Source of the DNA: a bacterium
GTDB taxonomy: Bacteria; BMS3Abin14
DNA length: 5,637 bases
Assembly (NCBI GenBank): GCA_029210545.1
Contig: JARGFV010000138.1
Span: 1 to 5,637, forward strand
Direction of reading: 5' to 3'
Shown: positions 1 to 5,637 of the stretch, one piece after another
Layout of the letters: every line of letters begins with the position of its first letter
How positions within the stretch are numbered: position 1 is the stretch's first letter
Program-made: the position numbers and the translations under genes
Notes under the pieces: model-generated
The model's database searches: none
Told to the model about the DNA's origin: nothing
The model's input: the letters and a program-made list of their open reading frames with translations, nothing else

Positions 1-201
1 GTTTTCAAGAAAAGACCCAAAAAAGGGCTTTCCGAAAAACTTACAGCAGCGTGTCAAGAGGTTTTCCGACACGCTGCCAGCCTCTACCAGAATGAAATGA
101 GTCTGAAGCAAGCCTCACCCGAAATCCGCGATTGGTTTGGGCCGGCCTCCGGTCGGGGCATTGAGGGGGCTATATTTTTTATGGTGCCGTGTTGCTGTTG
201 A
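1..201 (+). CDS. possible C-terminal fragment of an unidentified protein, cut by the left edge
   Basis: Reading frame 1 is open from the first base to a TGA at 199-201, giving 66 residues with no start inside the window. The sequence begins VFKKRPKKGLSEKLTAAC, then reads as a charged, helix-like stretch (EVFRHAASLYQNEMSLKQ) followed by EIRDWFGPASGRG, and ends MVPCCC. The Lys/Glu-rich helical part looks protein-like, but the last 20 or so residues do not. I do not recognise a family; the tail of a transposase or other accessory protein is one guess. Third-position GC is only about half, lower than in smc, so this piece differs in base use from the housekeeping genes. A perfect inverted repeat (46-55/68-77) and one arm of a second one lie inside it. 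In a GC-rich genome a 66-codon frame can be open by chance, so the call is weak. Confidence 0.3.
   Translation, partial: VFKKRPKKGLSEKLTAACQEVFRHAASLYQNEMSLKQASPEIRDWFGPASGRGIEGAIFFMVPCCC
46..77. repeat. perfect 10-bp inverted repeat (hairpin)
   Basis: GCAGCGTGTC (46-55) and GACACGCTGC (68-77) are exact reverse complements separated by 12 bases. As RNA this is a stable GC-rich hairpin. There is no T-run after it on the + strand. Read on the - strand it is followed by TGTAAGTTTTT, which loosely resembles an intrinsic terminator for transcription leaving the window to the left. It could equally be part of a dispersed repeat or a mobile-element end. Its role is unknown. Confidence 0.5.
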
Positions 202-271
202 ACTTGCCGCCCCACGTCACTCGCTGACCGTCCAGCCCCGACCGGAAGGGCGTTTTCGGCGGATTTCGGGT
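117..271. repeat. nested inverted-repeat structure upstream of smc
   Basis: Two perfect inverted repeats are nested. The outer arm ACCCGAAATCCGC (117-129) pairs with GCGGATTTCGGGT (259-271), 13 bp. The inner arm TCCGGTCGGGGC (148-159) pairs with GCCCCGACCGGA (235-246), 12 bp. A further short GGGGC (166-170) to GCCCC (209-213) pairing is possible inside. The whole 155-base segment could therefore fold into one long branched stem, as RNA or as a DNA cruciform. It ends two bases before a candidate promoter for smc. Possible identities are a small non-autonomous mobile element, a structured RNA, or a terminator region of the upstream gene. I recognise no known RNA family. Both strands have short open frames through it, which is expected from its symmetry and GC content. 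Confidence 0.5.
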
Positions 272-272
272 C

Positions 273-301
273 TTTACACATGGAGTGCCCCATGGTAAAT
301 T
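273..301 (+). promoter_or_regulatory. candidate sigma70-type promoter for the smc operon
   Basis: TTTACA (273-278) matches the -35 consensus at 5 of 6 positions. A spacer of exactly 17 bases separates it from TAAATT (296-301), which matches the -10 consensus at 4 of 6. Transcription would begin near 308. The spacer contains a small inverted repeat, CATGG (279-283) and CCATG (290-294), that could be an operator, though five-base arms are weak evidence. It is the best-spaced promoter-like pair I found upstream of smc. The call rests on pattern only. Confidence 0.35.
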
Positions 302-427
302 TTCACTGGTATTAAAGTGTTAAGTGGCAATCAACGGTTACACAGGCATAGCTATCTCGTCAAGGTGGCGAGGGGTGTCCGGGTGCATCCGGGCTCCTGA
401 AGAATTGAATGGTTCCCTATCCCTGAT

Positions 428-434
428 AAGGAGG
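428..434 (+). promoter_or_regulatory. strong Shine-Dalgarno stranded 71 bases upstream of the smc start
   Basis: AAGGAGG is a full Shine-Dalgarno match, but no ATG, GTG or TTG follows at 5-10 bases; the heptamer repeat begins four bases later. The site also sits in a possible hairpin: TTCCCTAT (413-420) can pair with ATAAGGAG (426-433), with one C-A mismatch, one G-U pair and a five-base loop. CTCCT at 394-398 offers a second anti-Shine-Dalgarno partner. It may be the original smc ribosome-binding site now separated from its start, or it may be chance. Confidence 0.4.
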
Positions 435-438
435 TTTC

Positions 439-494
439 AGTCCAGGTTCCACGTTCCAGGTTTCAGGTTTTCATCCTGACTCCCGGCTCCTGAC
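439..494 (+). repeat. heptamer tandem repeat run before smc
   Basis: Eight successive 7-base units can be read: AGTCCAG, GTTCCAC, GTTCCAG, GTTTCAG, GTTTTCA, TCCTGAC, TCCCGGC, TCCTGAC. The first four or five are variants of GTTCCAG and the last three of TCCTGAC. A related 12-mer, CCGGGCTCCTGA, lies outside the run at 389-400 and differs at one position from CCCGGCTCCTGA at 482-493. The same type of unit recurs, in reverse complement, in the spacer before ftsY (both share CAGGTTTCA). The run lies between the Shine-Dalgarno at 428-434 and the smc start. It is too short-period for a CRISPR and does not code. Confidence 0.7.
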
Positions 495-505
495 GACTGT
501 ATTCC

Positions 506-3500
506 ATGCTCCTCAAACGTCTCGAAATACAGGGTTTCAAATCGTTCCCGGACCGGACCGTCTTCAAGTTCCAGGAAGACGGATTGACCGTAGTGGTCGG
601 TCCCAACGGGTGCGGCAAGAGCAACATCGTCGACGCCGTGCGCTGGACCCTCGGCGAGCAGAGCGCCAAGCTCCTTCGGGGGCAGACGATGGAGGACGTC
701 ATCTTCAACGGCAGCGACCGCCGTAAACCCGCCGGCATGGCCGAGGTGACGCTGGTTTTCGACAACGACGGCTCCCTCGACAACCAGTGGCGGGACTATG
801 CCGAGTTATCCGTCAGCCGCAAGCTGTTCAGGACAGGAGAGAGCGAGTACCTCATCAACGGAGTGTCATGCCGGCTCAAGGATATCCGTGAGCTCCTCGC
901 CGACGCCGGCGGTTCCAGCCGTGGCTATTCCATCGTCGAACAGGGCAAGATCTCCCTCCTCATCAACTCCAGGCCCGAGGAAAAAAGAGCCCTCATCGAG
1001 GAAGCGGCCGGTGTCCTCAAGTACCGCATGCGGCGCCTTGAGGCTGAGCGCAAGATCGAGAGGACCCGCCAGAACCTTCTCAGGGTCAGCGACGTGATCC
1101 GGGAGGTCAGGCGCCAGCTCAACTCCATGAAACGTTCAGCGGCCAGGGCCAGGAGGTACAGGATCTTGCGGGACGAGTTGACGGCCCTCGACCTGAGGTT
1201 CCGGTTCGAGGACTACAGCGCTTTCGTCGTGGAGCTGGAAAGAGTGGAATCCGAGCTCCAGGGGCGAAGGTCGGTCCTCGGTGACCTGGAGGCCGGGATG
1301 TCCGCGGCGGAATCGAGGGAGGAAGTCCTTCGGGCCGGTCTCCTCGAAGGTGAGGGGCGGGTCACCGAGGGGTTCGAGGCGGTGCGGGCCACGGAAGCCG
1401 GCATCGCCCGCCTGGAAAGTGACATCTCGGTGCGCGAGAGCGCCATCCGGTCCCTTGAAGAGAGGCTTGTCCGACTGGAAGAGGACGAAGCCGACCTTTC
1501 CGCCCGCACCGAGTCGGAGCGAAATGAGCTCCAGCAGCTGGAGCTGGAACTGGCCGCCATCGAGGACGAGCACGGGAGGTTCAACACGCTGCTGGAAGAG
1601 GCCCAGGAGAGGTTCAACGCCTCCGAGTCGGCCCTGCGGCAGGTTCGGAGTGACGTGGAATCGTCCAGGATCTCCCTTTTCACCATCGGGACCGAGAAAA
1701 GCCGACTGGAGATGGAGGCCGATTCAGGACGCAAGGCGCGGGAAGCGCTTGGACGGAGGAGGGAGGACTCCAGCCACCGGATATCCGACGTCCGATCACG
1801 GATCGAGGCGCACCGGAAGGAGTGCCAGGAGAGGGAATCCGAGTTCCAGGGTGCCGTCGAATCCGCCCGGGTCACGGCCGACCGGCTGGACAGCCTCCGC
1901 GAAGCGATCCAGGCCGGGAGAAGCTCGGTCGATGAAGCGGAGTCCAGGCTGGCAGTTCTTTCCGAACGGCAGGCGGAGATAAGAGGTCTCCAGAGGACCC
2001 TGGTGGCGCTGGAAGAGCAGATGGAAGGGCTCCCGGAGGGAGCGCGGCACGTGATGCGGCATTACACCGATGCCGGACAGTCCGGGGTCCTCGGTGTCGT
2101 CGCCGACTACATCGACGTTCCCCAACCCTACGAAAAAGCCGTCACGGCTGTTCTCGGCGAAAGACTCGGCCACATGATCGTCAACGCGCCCGAGGACGCC
2201 CGTGCGGTCATCGGCCACCTGAAAGAAAGGACCGGCGGCAGGGGGAGCTTCATACCGAAATCACCCCGTGCAAACGGGAAAGGTAACGGGATCGGGGCTG
2301 TCCGCGGCGACGGGATCCACGGCCCCCTCGTCGACATGGTGAACTTCTCGGCCAGCCTTAACGGGGTGGGTGATTTTCTCCTCGGTGACGCGCTGCTGGT
2401 GGAGGACCTGAACATCGCCCTCGATCTCTGGCGCAGGAACGGGTTCACGGCCACCATCGTCACCCTGGACGGCGACGTGGTGGAATCCACCGGTGTCATC
2501 ACCGGGGGCAGCCAGACCGACGGGGAGACGCTCCTGGCCAGGAAGAGGAAGATCAGGGAACTCGGGACCGAGGCCGGGCAGGTTGAATACGAACTGAACC
2601 GCACCCGGGAAACGAGGGATGACCTCAAGGTGAAGATCGCCGCCGACGAGGCCCGACTGCTCCAGGCCGAGGAGGAGGGCCGCACCGCTGAAAGGGCAAG
2701 GCTTGCCAACGAGAGCGCGCTGACCATGGCACGCAGAGAACTCCAGCAGGCCCAGGGGATCCTCGAGGATCTTGACTCCGAAATGAAGCTGATTGACCGG
2801 GAGGACAGCGAAGCGGCCCTTAATATCGAAAGGTGCCTCGCCAGGCTGGAAGAGCTCACGGCGGAAGAGATCACTGCCAACGAGAGAACAGCGGACCTCG
2901 CGAAAAAGGTGACCGACCTCGGCGTCCAGATGGTGGAACGGCGATCGGCCCTTGAAGAGGCGCGCATCAAGGTCAGTTCCCTGGGGCTCAGGAGAGAAAG
3001 TTCCCAGCGGGCTCTTGAAACGGCCGCGTCCAGGAACCAGGAGGTCCAGGAGAGAAAGGAACGCCTCAACTCGGAGAGGGAGGAGACCCGCTCGAGGATC
3101 GGGATGCACCATGACCACGTTGCCGGGGGCCGGGAAACTGTCCGAAAGGAGATCCTGGTCCTCGAAGAAAAAAAGGCGGAGCTGGACCGGCTGCGTGCCC
3201 TGCAGGACGAGTCACGTCTTGCGGCCGAGGAACTGTCCGTGGCCGCCAGGAACCTCAGGTCGAAGGCGGCATCCGTCCGGGAGGAGATCTCGAGGCTCGA
3301 CATCAGGTCCAGTGAGGTCAGGTCCGAACTGGCCCACATCCGTGACCGTGTCCGCGAGGAGCACAAAAGCGACGTCAGCTCCATCGCCAGGGAGCAGTTC
3401 GAGGCAGGTGAGTTCGACAGGGTCCAGGCCGGGGAGCGTATCGCCACCCTTCGGGAAAAGATCTCCCAGATGGGTGAGGTCAACCCCGGAGCCGTTGAGG

Positions 3501-4072
3501 AATTCGAGGAACTCAACGAGCGGTACGAATTCCTCACCGCCCAGCAGCAGGACCTCGAATTGTCCATAGAATCTCTGGTAAAAGCGATCCGCAAGATCAA
3601 CCGGACGAGCCGCGAGCGGTTTCTTGCCACTTTCCGGGAGGTCAGTGACAACTTCGGGCGTCTATTCCCGCGCCTCATCACCGGCGGCAGCGCCCAGATG
3701 ATCATTCTCGACGAAACCGACCCGTTAAATTCCGGCGTCGATATCCAGGTCCAGCTGCCCGGGAAGCGGCTCAAGAGCATGCAGCTGCTGTCGGGAGGGG
3801 AGAAAGCCCTCGTGAGCCTGACCATGATCTTCGCCATGTTCCTGGCCAGGCCCAGTCCAATATGCATCCTGGACGAGGTCGACGCGCCCCTCGACGACCA
3901 GAACCTGAGCAACTTCGCCGCGATCATCCGGGAGTTGTCCGGCAAGTTCCAGTTTCTCGTCATCACACACAACAAGCTGACCATGGAGGCAGCCGACGTA
4001 TTGTACGGCATCACCATGAGGGAGCCGGGCGCTTCCCAGGTGGTGTCTGTGCGTCTCAGGGATGTGGCCTGA
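506..4072 (+). CDS. smc: chromosome segregation/condensation ATPase SMC
   Basis: This is an SMC protein of 1188 residues, the usual bacterial length. Dimers, with ScpA and ScpB in known systems, organise and segregate the nucleoid by ATP-driven loop extrusion. The N-terminal head starts MLLKRLEIQGFKSF and has Walker A GPNGCGKS (32-39) and a Q-loop at Gln146 (SIVEQGKI). EEAAG (165-169) leads into the first coiled coil (about 170-510). The hinge spans about 525-670 and ends in the typical VITGGS. A second coiled coil (about 675-985) is followed by the C-terminal head, which has MGEVNPGAVEEF from 989, signature LLSGGEKAL (about 1094-1102), Walker B ICILDEVDAP with Asp1123 and catalytic Glu1124, D-loop LDDQN and H-loop THNK. 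All catalytic motifs are intact. The ATG at 506 is the right start: MLLKRLEIQGFKSF matches the family N-terminus and an in-frame TGA lies at 491-493. No good Shine-Dalgarno sits immediately upstream. The hinge carries a Gly/Lys-rich loop (585-606). The stop overlaps the next gene by one base. Confidence 0.97.
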   Translation: MLLKRLEIQGFKSFPDRTVFKFQEDGLTVVVGPNGCGKSNIVDAVRWTLGEQSAKLLRGQTMEDVIFNGSDRRKPAGMAEVTLVFDNDGSLDNQWRDYAELSVSRKLFRTGESEYLINGVSCRLKDIRELLADAGGSSRGYSIVEQGKISLLINSRPEEKRALIEEAAGVLKYRMRRLEAERKIERTRQNLLRVSDVIREVRRQLNSMKRSAARARRYRILRDELTALDLRFRFEDYSAFVVELERVESELQGRRSVLGDLEAGMSAAESREEVLRAGLLEGEGRVTEGFEAVRATEAGIARLESDISVRESAIRSLEERLVRLEEDEADLSARTESERNELQQLELELAAIEDEHGRFNTLLEEAQERFNASESALRQVRSDVESSRISLFTIGTEKSRLEMEADSGRKAREALGRRREDSSHRISDVRSRIEAHRKECQERESEFQGAVESARVTADRLDSLREAIQAGRSSVDEAESRLAVLSERQAEIRGLQRTLVALEEQMEGLPEGARHVMRHYTDAGQSGVLGVVADYIDVPQPYEKAVTAVLGERLGHMIVNAPEDARAVIGHLKERTGGRGSFIPKSPRANGKGNGIGAVRGDGIHGPLVDMVNFSASLNGVGDFLLGDALLVEDLNIALDLWRRNGFTATIVTLDGDVVESTGVITGGSQTDGETLLARKRKIRELGTEAGQVEYELNRTRETRDDLKVKIAADEARLLQAEEEGRTAERARLANESALTMARRELQQAQGILEDLDSEMKLIDREDSEAALNIERCLARLEELTAEEITANERTADLAKKVTDLGVQMVERRSALEEARIKVSSLGLRRESSQRALETAASRNQEVQERKERLNSEREETRSRIGMHHDHVAGGRETVRKEILVLEEKKAELDRLRALQDESRLAAEELSVAARNLRSKAASVREEISRLDIRSSEVRSELAHIRDRVREEHKSDVSSIAREQFEAGEFDRVQAGERIATLREKISQMGEVNPGAVEEFEELNERYEFLTAQQQDLELSIESLVKAIRKINRTSRERFLATFREVSDNFGRLFPRLITGGSAQMIILDETDPLNSGVDIQVQLPGKRLKSMQLLSGGEKALVSLTMIFAMFLARPSPICILDEVDAPLDDQNLSNFAAIIRELSGKFQFLVITHNKLTMEAADVLYGITMREPGASQVVSVRLRDVA

Positions 4073-4431
4073 TGCCTTTCAAGAAGGCGCTTGACCGGAT
4101 CGTCGACACGGCGGGAGGCGGAGTCGGGGCCACCATCGTTGACGACGAGGGAGAATTCGTCGATCTCGCCAACCGGGGCGACAGCTTCGAAGTAAGGCTT
4201 GCCGGGGCCCACCACGGTATCATTCTCAGCCTCCTCAACGACATCCAGGAACGGATCGGCAGCGGCGACGTCATCAGGGAACTCTACATTCGATCCGACC
4301 GTTTCACCTACAGCGTCGCGCCGGTCAAGGAGGGCCTTTTCGTCGTCCTCATACAGGACAGGACCGGTATCCCCGCCCTGGGGATGAAAGCTCTCCGCGA
4401 CGGGATACCCGAGATCAACGAGTTAATCTGA
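4072..4431 (+). CDS. Roadblock/LC7 domain protein (MglB-like small regulator)
   Basis: The product is 119 residues, a single small alpha/beta domain with no signal peptide or membrane segment, so it should be cytoplasmic. The pattern fits Roadblock/LC7: an N-terminal helix (KKALDRIVDTAGG, 4-16), a strand-turn-strand with Asp-Asp-Glu-Gly (GATIVDDEGEFVDLA, 19-33), a long helix (about 40-62), then IRELYIRSDRFTYSVAPV (68-85) and GLFVVLIQD (88-96) as two strands, and a closing helix (about 100-118). The R-E-L-x-I-x-(S/T)-D-R motif followed by a strand ending in P-(V/I) is common in Roadblock proteins. Family members dimerise and often act as GTPase-activating or scaffold partners of Ras-like GTPases (MglB/MglA). 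The partner here is unknown and no MglA-like gene is in the window. The ATG overlaps the smc stop (TGATG), with AGGGA at 4058-4062 as a weak ribosome-binding site, so translational coupling to smc is likely. The family call is by recognition of pattern, not alignment. Confidence 0.75.
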   Translation: MPFKKALDRIVDTAGGGVGATIVDDEGEFVDLANRGDSFEVRLAGAHHGIILSLLNDIQERIGSGDVIRELYIRSDRFTYSVAPVKEGLFVVLIQDRTGIPALGMKALRDGIPEINELI

Positions 4432-4447
4432 ATATTCAATCCACATC

Positions 4448-4534
4448 TCATATTTCACATTTCAAAATGACCTGTACACCACCGATATCTGTTATGGAAT
4501 AGAGCTTGTTGTTCCCTTGAAATTTGAAACCTGA
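4448..4534. repeat. imperfect inverted repeat formed by heptamer units in the smc-ftsY spacer
   Basis: The left arm (4448-4465) reads TCATATT, TCACATT, TCAA; with 4466-4468 it makes three heptamers (the third TCAAAAT). The right arm TTGAAATTTGAAACCTGA (4517-4534) matches the reverse complement of the left arm at 15 of 18 positions. A transcript could form a long AU-rich stem with a loop of about 50 bases between the Roadblock gene and ftsY. It lacks the GC stem and U-run of an intrinsic terminator. It could still slow transcription, protect an mRNA end, or simply reflect insertion of the same repeat in two orientations. Confidence 0.55.
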
Positions 4535-4545
4535 AATCTGAAATT
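4518..4545 (+). repeat. heptamer tandem repeat before ftsY
   Basis: Four 7-base units follow each other: TGAAATT, TGAAACC, TGAAATC, TGAAATT. They are clearly AT-richer than the flanking genes. In reverse complement they are AATTTCA-type units, the same family as GGTTTCA in the run before smc. The run ends 16 bases before the ftsY start and leaves its ribosome-binding site intact. Confidence 0.7.
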
Positions 4546-4550
4546 CTGTA

Positions 4551-4555
4551 AAGGG
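4551..4555 (+). promoter_or_regulatory. ribosome-binding site supporting the GTG start of ftsY
   Basis: AAGGG lies six bases before the GTG at 4562. No ATG with a comparable site occurs nearby in frame; the first in-frame ATG is at 4790, which would remove the N domain, so the GTG start is preferred. Confidence 0.6.
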
Positions 4556-4561
4556 CTGACC

Positions 4562-5506
4562 GTGACTTCCAACCGTGACCACGAGCTTTACAAAACCGGA
4601 CTCGTAAAGACCCGCGGCTCCATCTGGGGACGGATCAGGGCCGTTTTCACGGGCGGGATCACCATCGGCGAAGAGCAGCTGGAACGGATCGAGGAGATCC
4701 TCATCACGGCCGATATAGGGGTCGAGTACACCGCCAGGTTCATCGAACACCTCCGTAAATCTTCCGGAAGCATCAGGTCGGACGACGAGATGAAGATGTT
4801 CATGAGCCGGTGGATCGCCGGTGCGGTTTCAGCACAGGGAAAAAGGACGCCTGACCTGCCCCCTGATCCGGCAGCCGCCGGGGGGCCGCCGGGGCCGCGG
4901 GTCATGTTGGTCGTCGGCGTCAACGGATCGGGAAAGACAACCACCATCGGCAAACTCGCCCATCGGCTCGGCAAAACAGGCCGGTCCACCATGCTGGTGG
5001 CAGCGGACACTTACCGGGCGGCCGCCGTAAAACAGCTGGAAATATGGGCCCGGAGGGCGGGCGCCGCTTTTCACGGTGCCCTGGAGGGCGGCGACCCTGC
5101 CGCCGTAGTCCACGACGCCCTTTCAAAAGCCGTTTCAGCCGGTACCAGGGATGTGATCATCGACACGGCTGGGCGGCTCCACACCAAGGAACCTCTCATG
5201 AGGGAGCTTGAGAAGATCGTGCGGGTCGCCGAAAGGATCGTGGAGGGGGCGCCCCACGAGGTGATGCTCGTGCTGGACGCGACCACGGGGCAGAACGCCC
5301 TCGTCCAGGCCAGGGAGTTCGCGCAGGCGGCCGGCGTCACGGGGGTGACCATCACCAAGATGGACGGAACGGCAAGGGGAGGCATCCTGATACCCATCGC
5401 CGGGGAACTGGGGCTGCCCATTCAATATGTGGGGCTGGGTGAGGGGATCGAAGACCTGGTGCCCTTCGATCCGGAGGAATACGCTAAGGGGATTATCGGA
5501 GATTAA
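4562..5506 (+). CDS. ftsY: signal recognition particle receptor FtsY (SRP GTPase)
   Basis: FtsY is the membrane-associated receptor that pairs with Ffh of the signal recognition particle and delivers ribosomes making membrane proteins to the translocon. The product is 314 residues with the N and G domains. The N domain (about 1-90) starts with a basic amphipathic stretch (LYKTGLVKTRGSIWGRI, 9-25), as in the lipid-binding helix of the family. The G domain has G1 GVNGSGKT (119-126), G2 DTYRAAA (149-155), G3 DTAGR (201-205), G4 TKMD (265-268) and G5 GLGEG (291-295). DATTGQNA (239-246) and TKMDGTARGG (265-274) are the FtsY forms; Ffh normally has DAMTGQDA and a C-terminal Met-rich M domain, which is absent here. 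The long acidic A domain of E. coli FtsY is also absent, which is normal in many bacteria. A Pro/Gly/Ala-rich linker (about 97-112) joins N and G domains. It is co-directional with smc, 130 bases after the Roadblock gene, so shared transcription is likely but not certain. Confidence 0.96.
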   Translation: MTSNRDHELYKTGLVKTRGSIWGRIRAVFTGGITIGEEQLERIEEILITADIGVEYTARFIEHLRKSSGSIRSDDEMKMFMSRWIAGAVSAQGKRTPDLPPDPAAAGGPPGPRVMLVVGVNGSGKTTTIGKLAHRLGKTGRSTMLVAADTYRAAAVKQLEIWARRAGAAFHGALEGGDPAAVVHDALSKAVSAGTRDVIIDTAGRLHTKEPLMRELEKIVRVAERIVEGAPHEVMLVLDATTGQNALVQAREFAQAAGVTGVTITKMDGTARGGILIPIAGELGLPIQYVGLGEGIEDLVPFDPEEYAKGIIGD

Positions 5507-5520
5507 CCGCCAATTCCCAG

Positions 5521-5637
5521 CGCCTGGTGTCTAGCCCGGACTATTCACGAGGTTCTTTTTCGTTCCGGCGGCGTTGCTGAGTCGTTCGCTTGTGCGGAAT
5601 ACTAAAGTATGCCTCCGCGCTCACTCCACAGTCGCCT
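5521..5637. repeat. probable dispersed intergenic repeat after ftsY, cut by the right edge
   Basis: No gene can be supported downstream of ftsY (5507-5637). The segment has a marked hairpin at 5594-5618 and a run beginning TAGCCCGGACTATTCACGAG (5532-5551). From memory, unverified, similar stretches recur between genes in draft genomes of Deltaproteobacteria-like organisms. The right end lies outside the window, so its borders and orientation cannot be set. Confidence 0.4.
5594..5618. repeat. hairpin with bulge downstream of ftsY
   Basis: GCGGA (5594-5598) and ATACT (5599-5603) pair with AGTAT (5606-5610) and TCCGC (5614-5618). The loop is AA at its tip (effectively larger in RNA) and three bases (GCC, 5611-5613) bulge on the right side. 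No T-run follows on the + strand, so a simple intrinsic terminator of ftsY is unlikely. It looks more like the palindromic core of a repeat element. Confidence 0.5.

Larger units (their letters stand above)
202..505 (+). other. non-coding leader region of smc (overview)
   Basis: No convincing gene is present in these 304 bases. In order they hold the right half of the nested inverted repeat (to 271), a candidate promoter (273-301), a short imperfect direct repeat TTAAAGTG/TTAAGTG (312-326), a featureless stretch (about 327-388), a small hairpin that encloses a Shine-Dalgarno (413-433), and a heptamer repeat run (439-494). No tRNA, rRNA or recognised riboswitch was seen. The distance from the candidate promoter to the smc start implies an untranslated leader of roughly 200 bases if that promoter is real. 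Confidence 0.6.

Noticed and set aside
11-31. Hairpin CCC-A6-GGG as an intrinsic terminator
   Set aside because: Only three strong base pairs before an A-C mismatch; too weak to support a terminator call.
84-293. 69-codon open frame on the - strand in the smc upstream region
   Set aside because: It has no recognisable domain and spans the nested inverted repeats, whose symmetry and GC content favour chance open frames.
409-426. Five-codon leader peptide (MVPYP) upstream of AAGGAGG
   Set aside because: It has no ribosome-binding site of its own and no attenuator layout or codon run; likely chance.
439-494. CRISPR-like or coding interpretation of the repeats before smc
   Set aside because: Units are 7 bases with no spacers, and an in-frame stop (491-493) separates the run from smc.
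463-783. 106-codon - strand frame over the smc start
   Set aside because: It overlaps the Walker A coding region of smc and has a Ser/Pro/Leu/Arg composition typical of antisense reading of GC-rich genes.
585-4072. Frameshift, fusion or degenerate motif in smc
   Set aside because: Both head halves, the hinge and both coiled coils read continuously at normal family length with intact catalytic residues.
2128-4215. 695-codon open frame on the - strand opposite smc
   Set aside because: It is a mirror of the GC-rich codon use of smc. Its translation is Ser/Arg-rich low-complexity without any domain, and smc itself is fully intact with all motifs.
4448-4750. 100-codon open frame on the - strand across the ftsY start
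   Set aside because: About half of it runs through the AT-rich heptamer repeats and the rest is opposite the ftsY N domain. No protein-like features were seen.

Overview
The window is a GC-rich (about 60% by eye) piece of bacterial chromosome carrying a conserved housekeeping cluster on the + strand. It encodes the chromosome-organising ATPase SMC (506-4072), a small Roadblock/LC7-type protein (4072-4431), and the signal-recognition-particle receptor FtsY (4562-5506). The neighbourhood of smc and ftsY is seen in many bacteria. A Roadblock domain protein between them, the GC-rich codon use and the spacer repeats together suggest a Gram-negative of the former Deltaproteobacteria or a neighbouring phylum. 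That placement is inference only; no marker in the window fixes the taxon.

Layout. Positions 1-505 are mostly non-coding. A reading frame open at the left edge (1-201) may be the tail of an upstream gene. It is followed by a nested inverted-repeat structure (117-271), a plausible sigma70-type promoter (273-301), a strong Shine-Dalgarno (428-434) that has no start codon at normal distance, and a run of 7-base repeats (439-494) ending 11 bases before the smc start. The smc stop and the Roadblock start overlap by one base (TGATG), which suggests translational coupling. A 130-base AT-richer spacer (4432-4561) again holds 7-base repeat units, in two opposite orientations that could fold together. 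It precedes ftsY, which starts at GTG behind an AAGGG ribosome-binding site. After ftsY (5507-5637) there is no gene. That segment contains a hairpin and looks like part of a dispersed intergenic repeat that runs off the right edge.

Function. SMC and FtsY act in different processes: chromosome segregation and co-translational membrane targeting. Their linkage is probably shared expression rather than one pathway. The Roadblock protein is the least understood member. Proteins of this fold usually dimerise and bind or regulate small GTPases or other NTPases, so its position between two NTPase genes is suggestive but unproven. I see no clearly new defence or mobile system here. The points most worth a second look are the heptamer repeats in the spacers, their apparent displacement of the smc ribosome-binding site, the Roadblock gene, and the unassigned structured elements at both ends.
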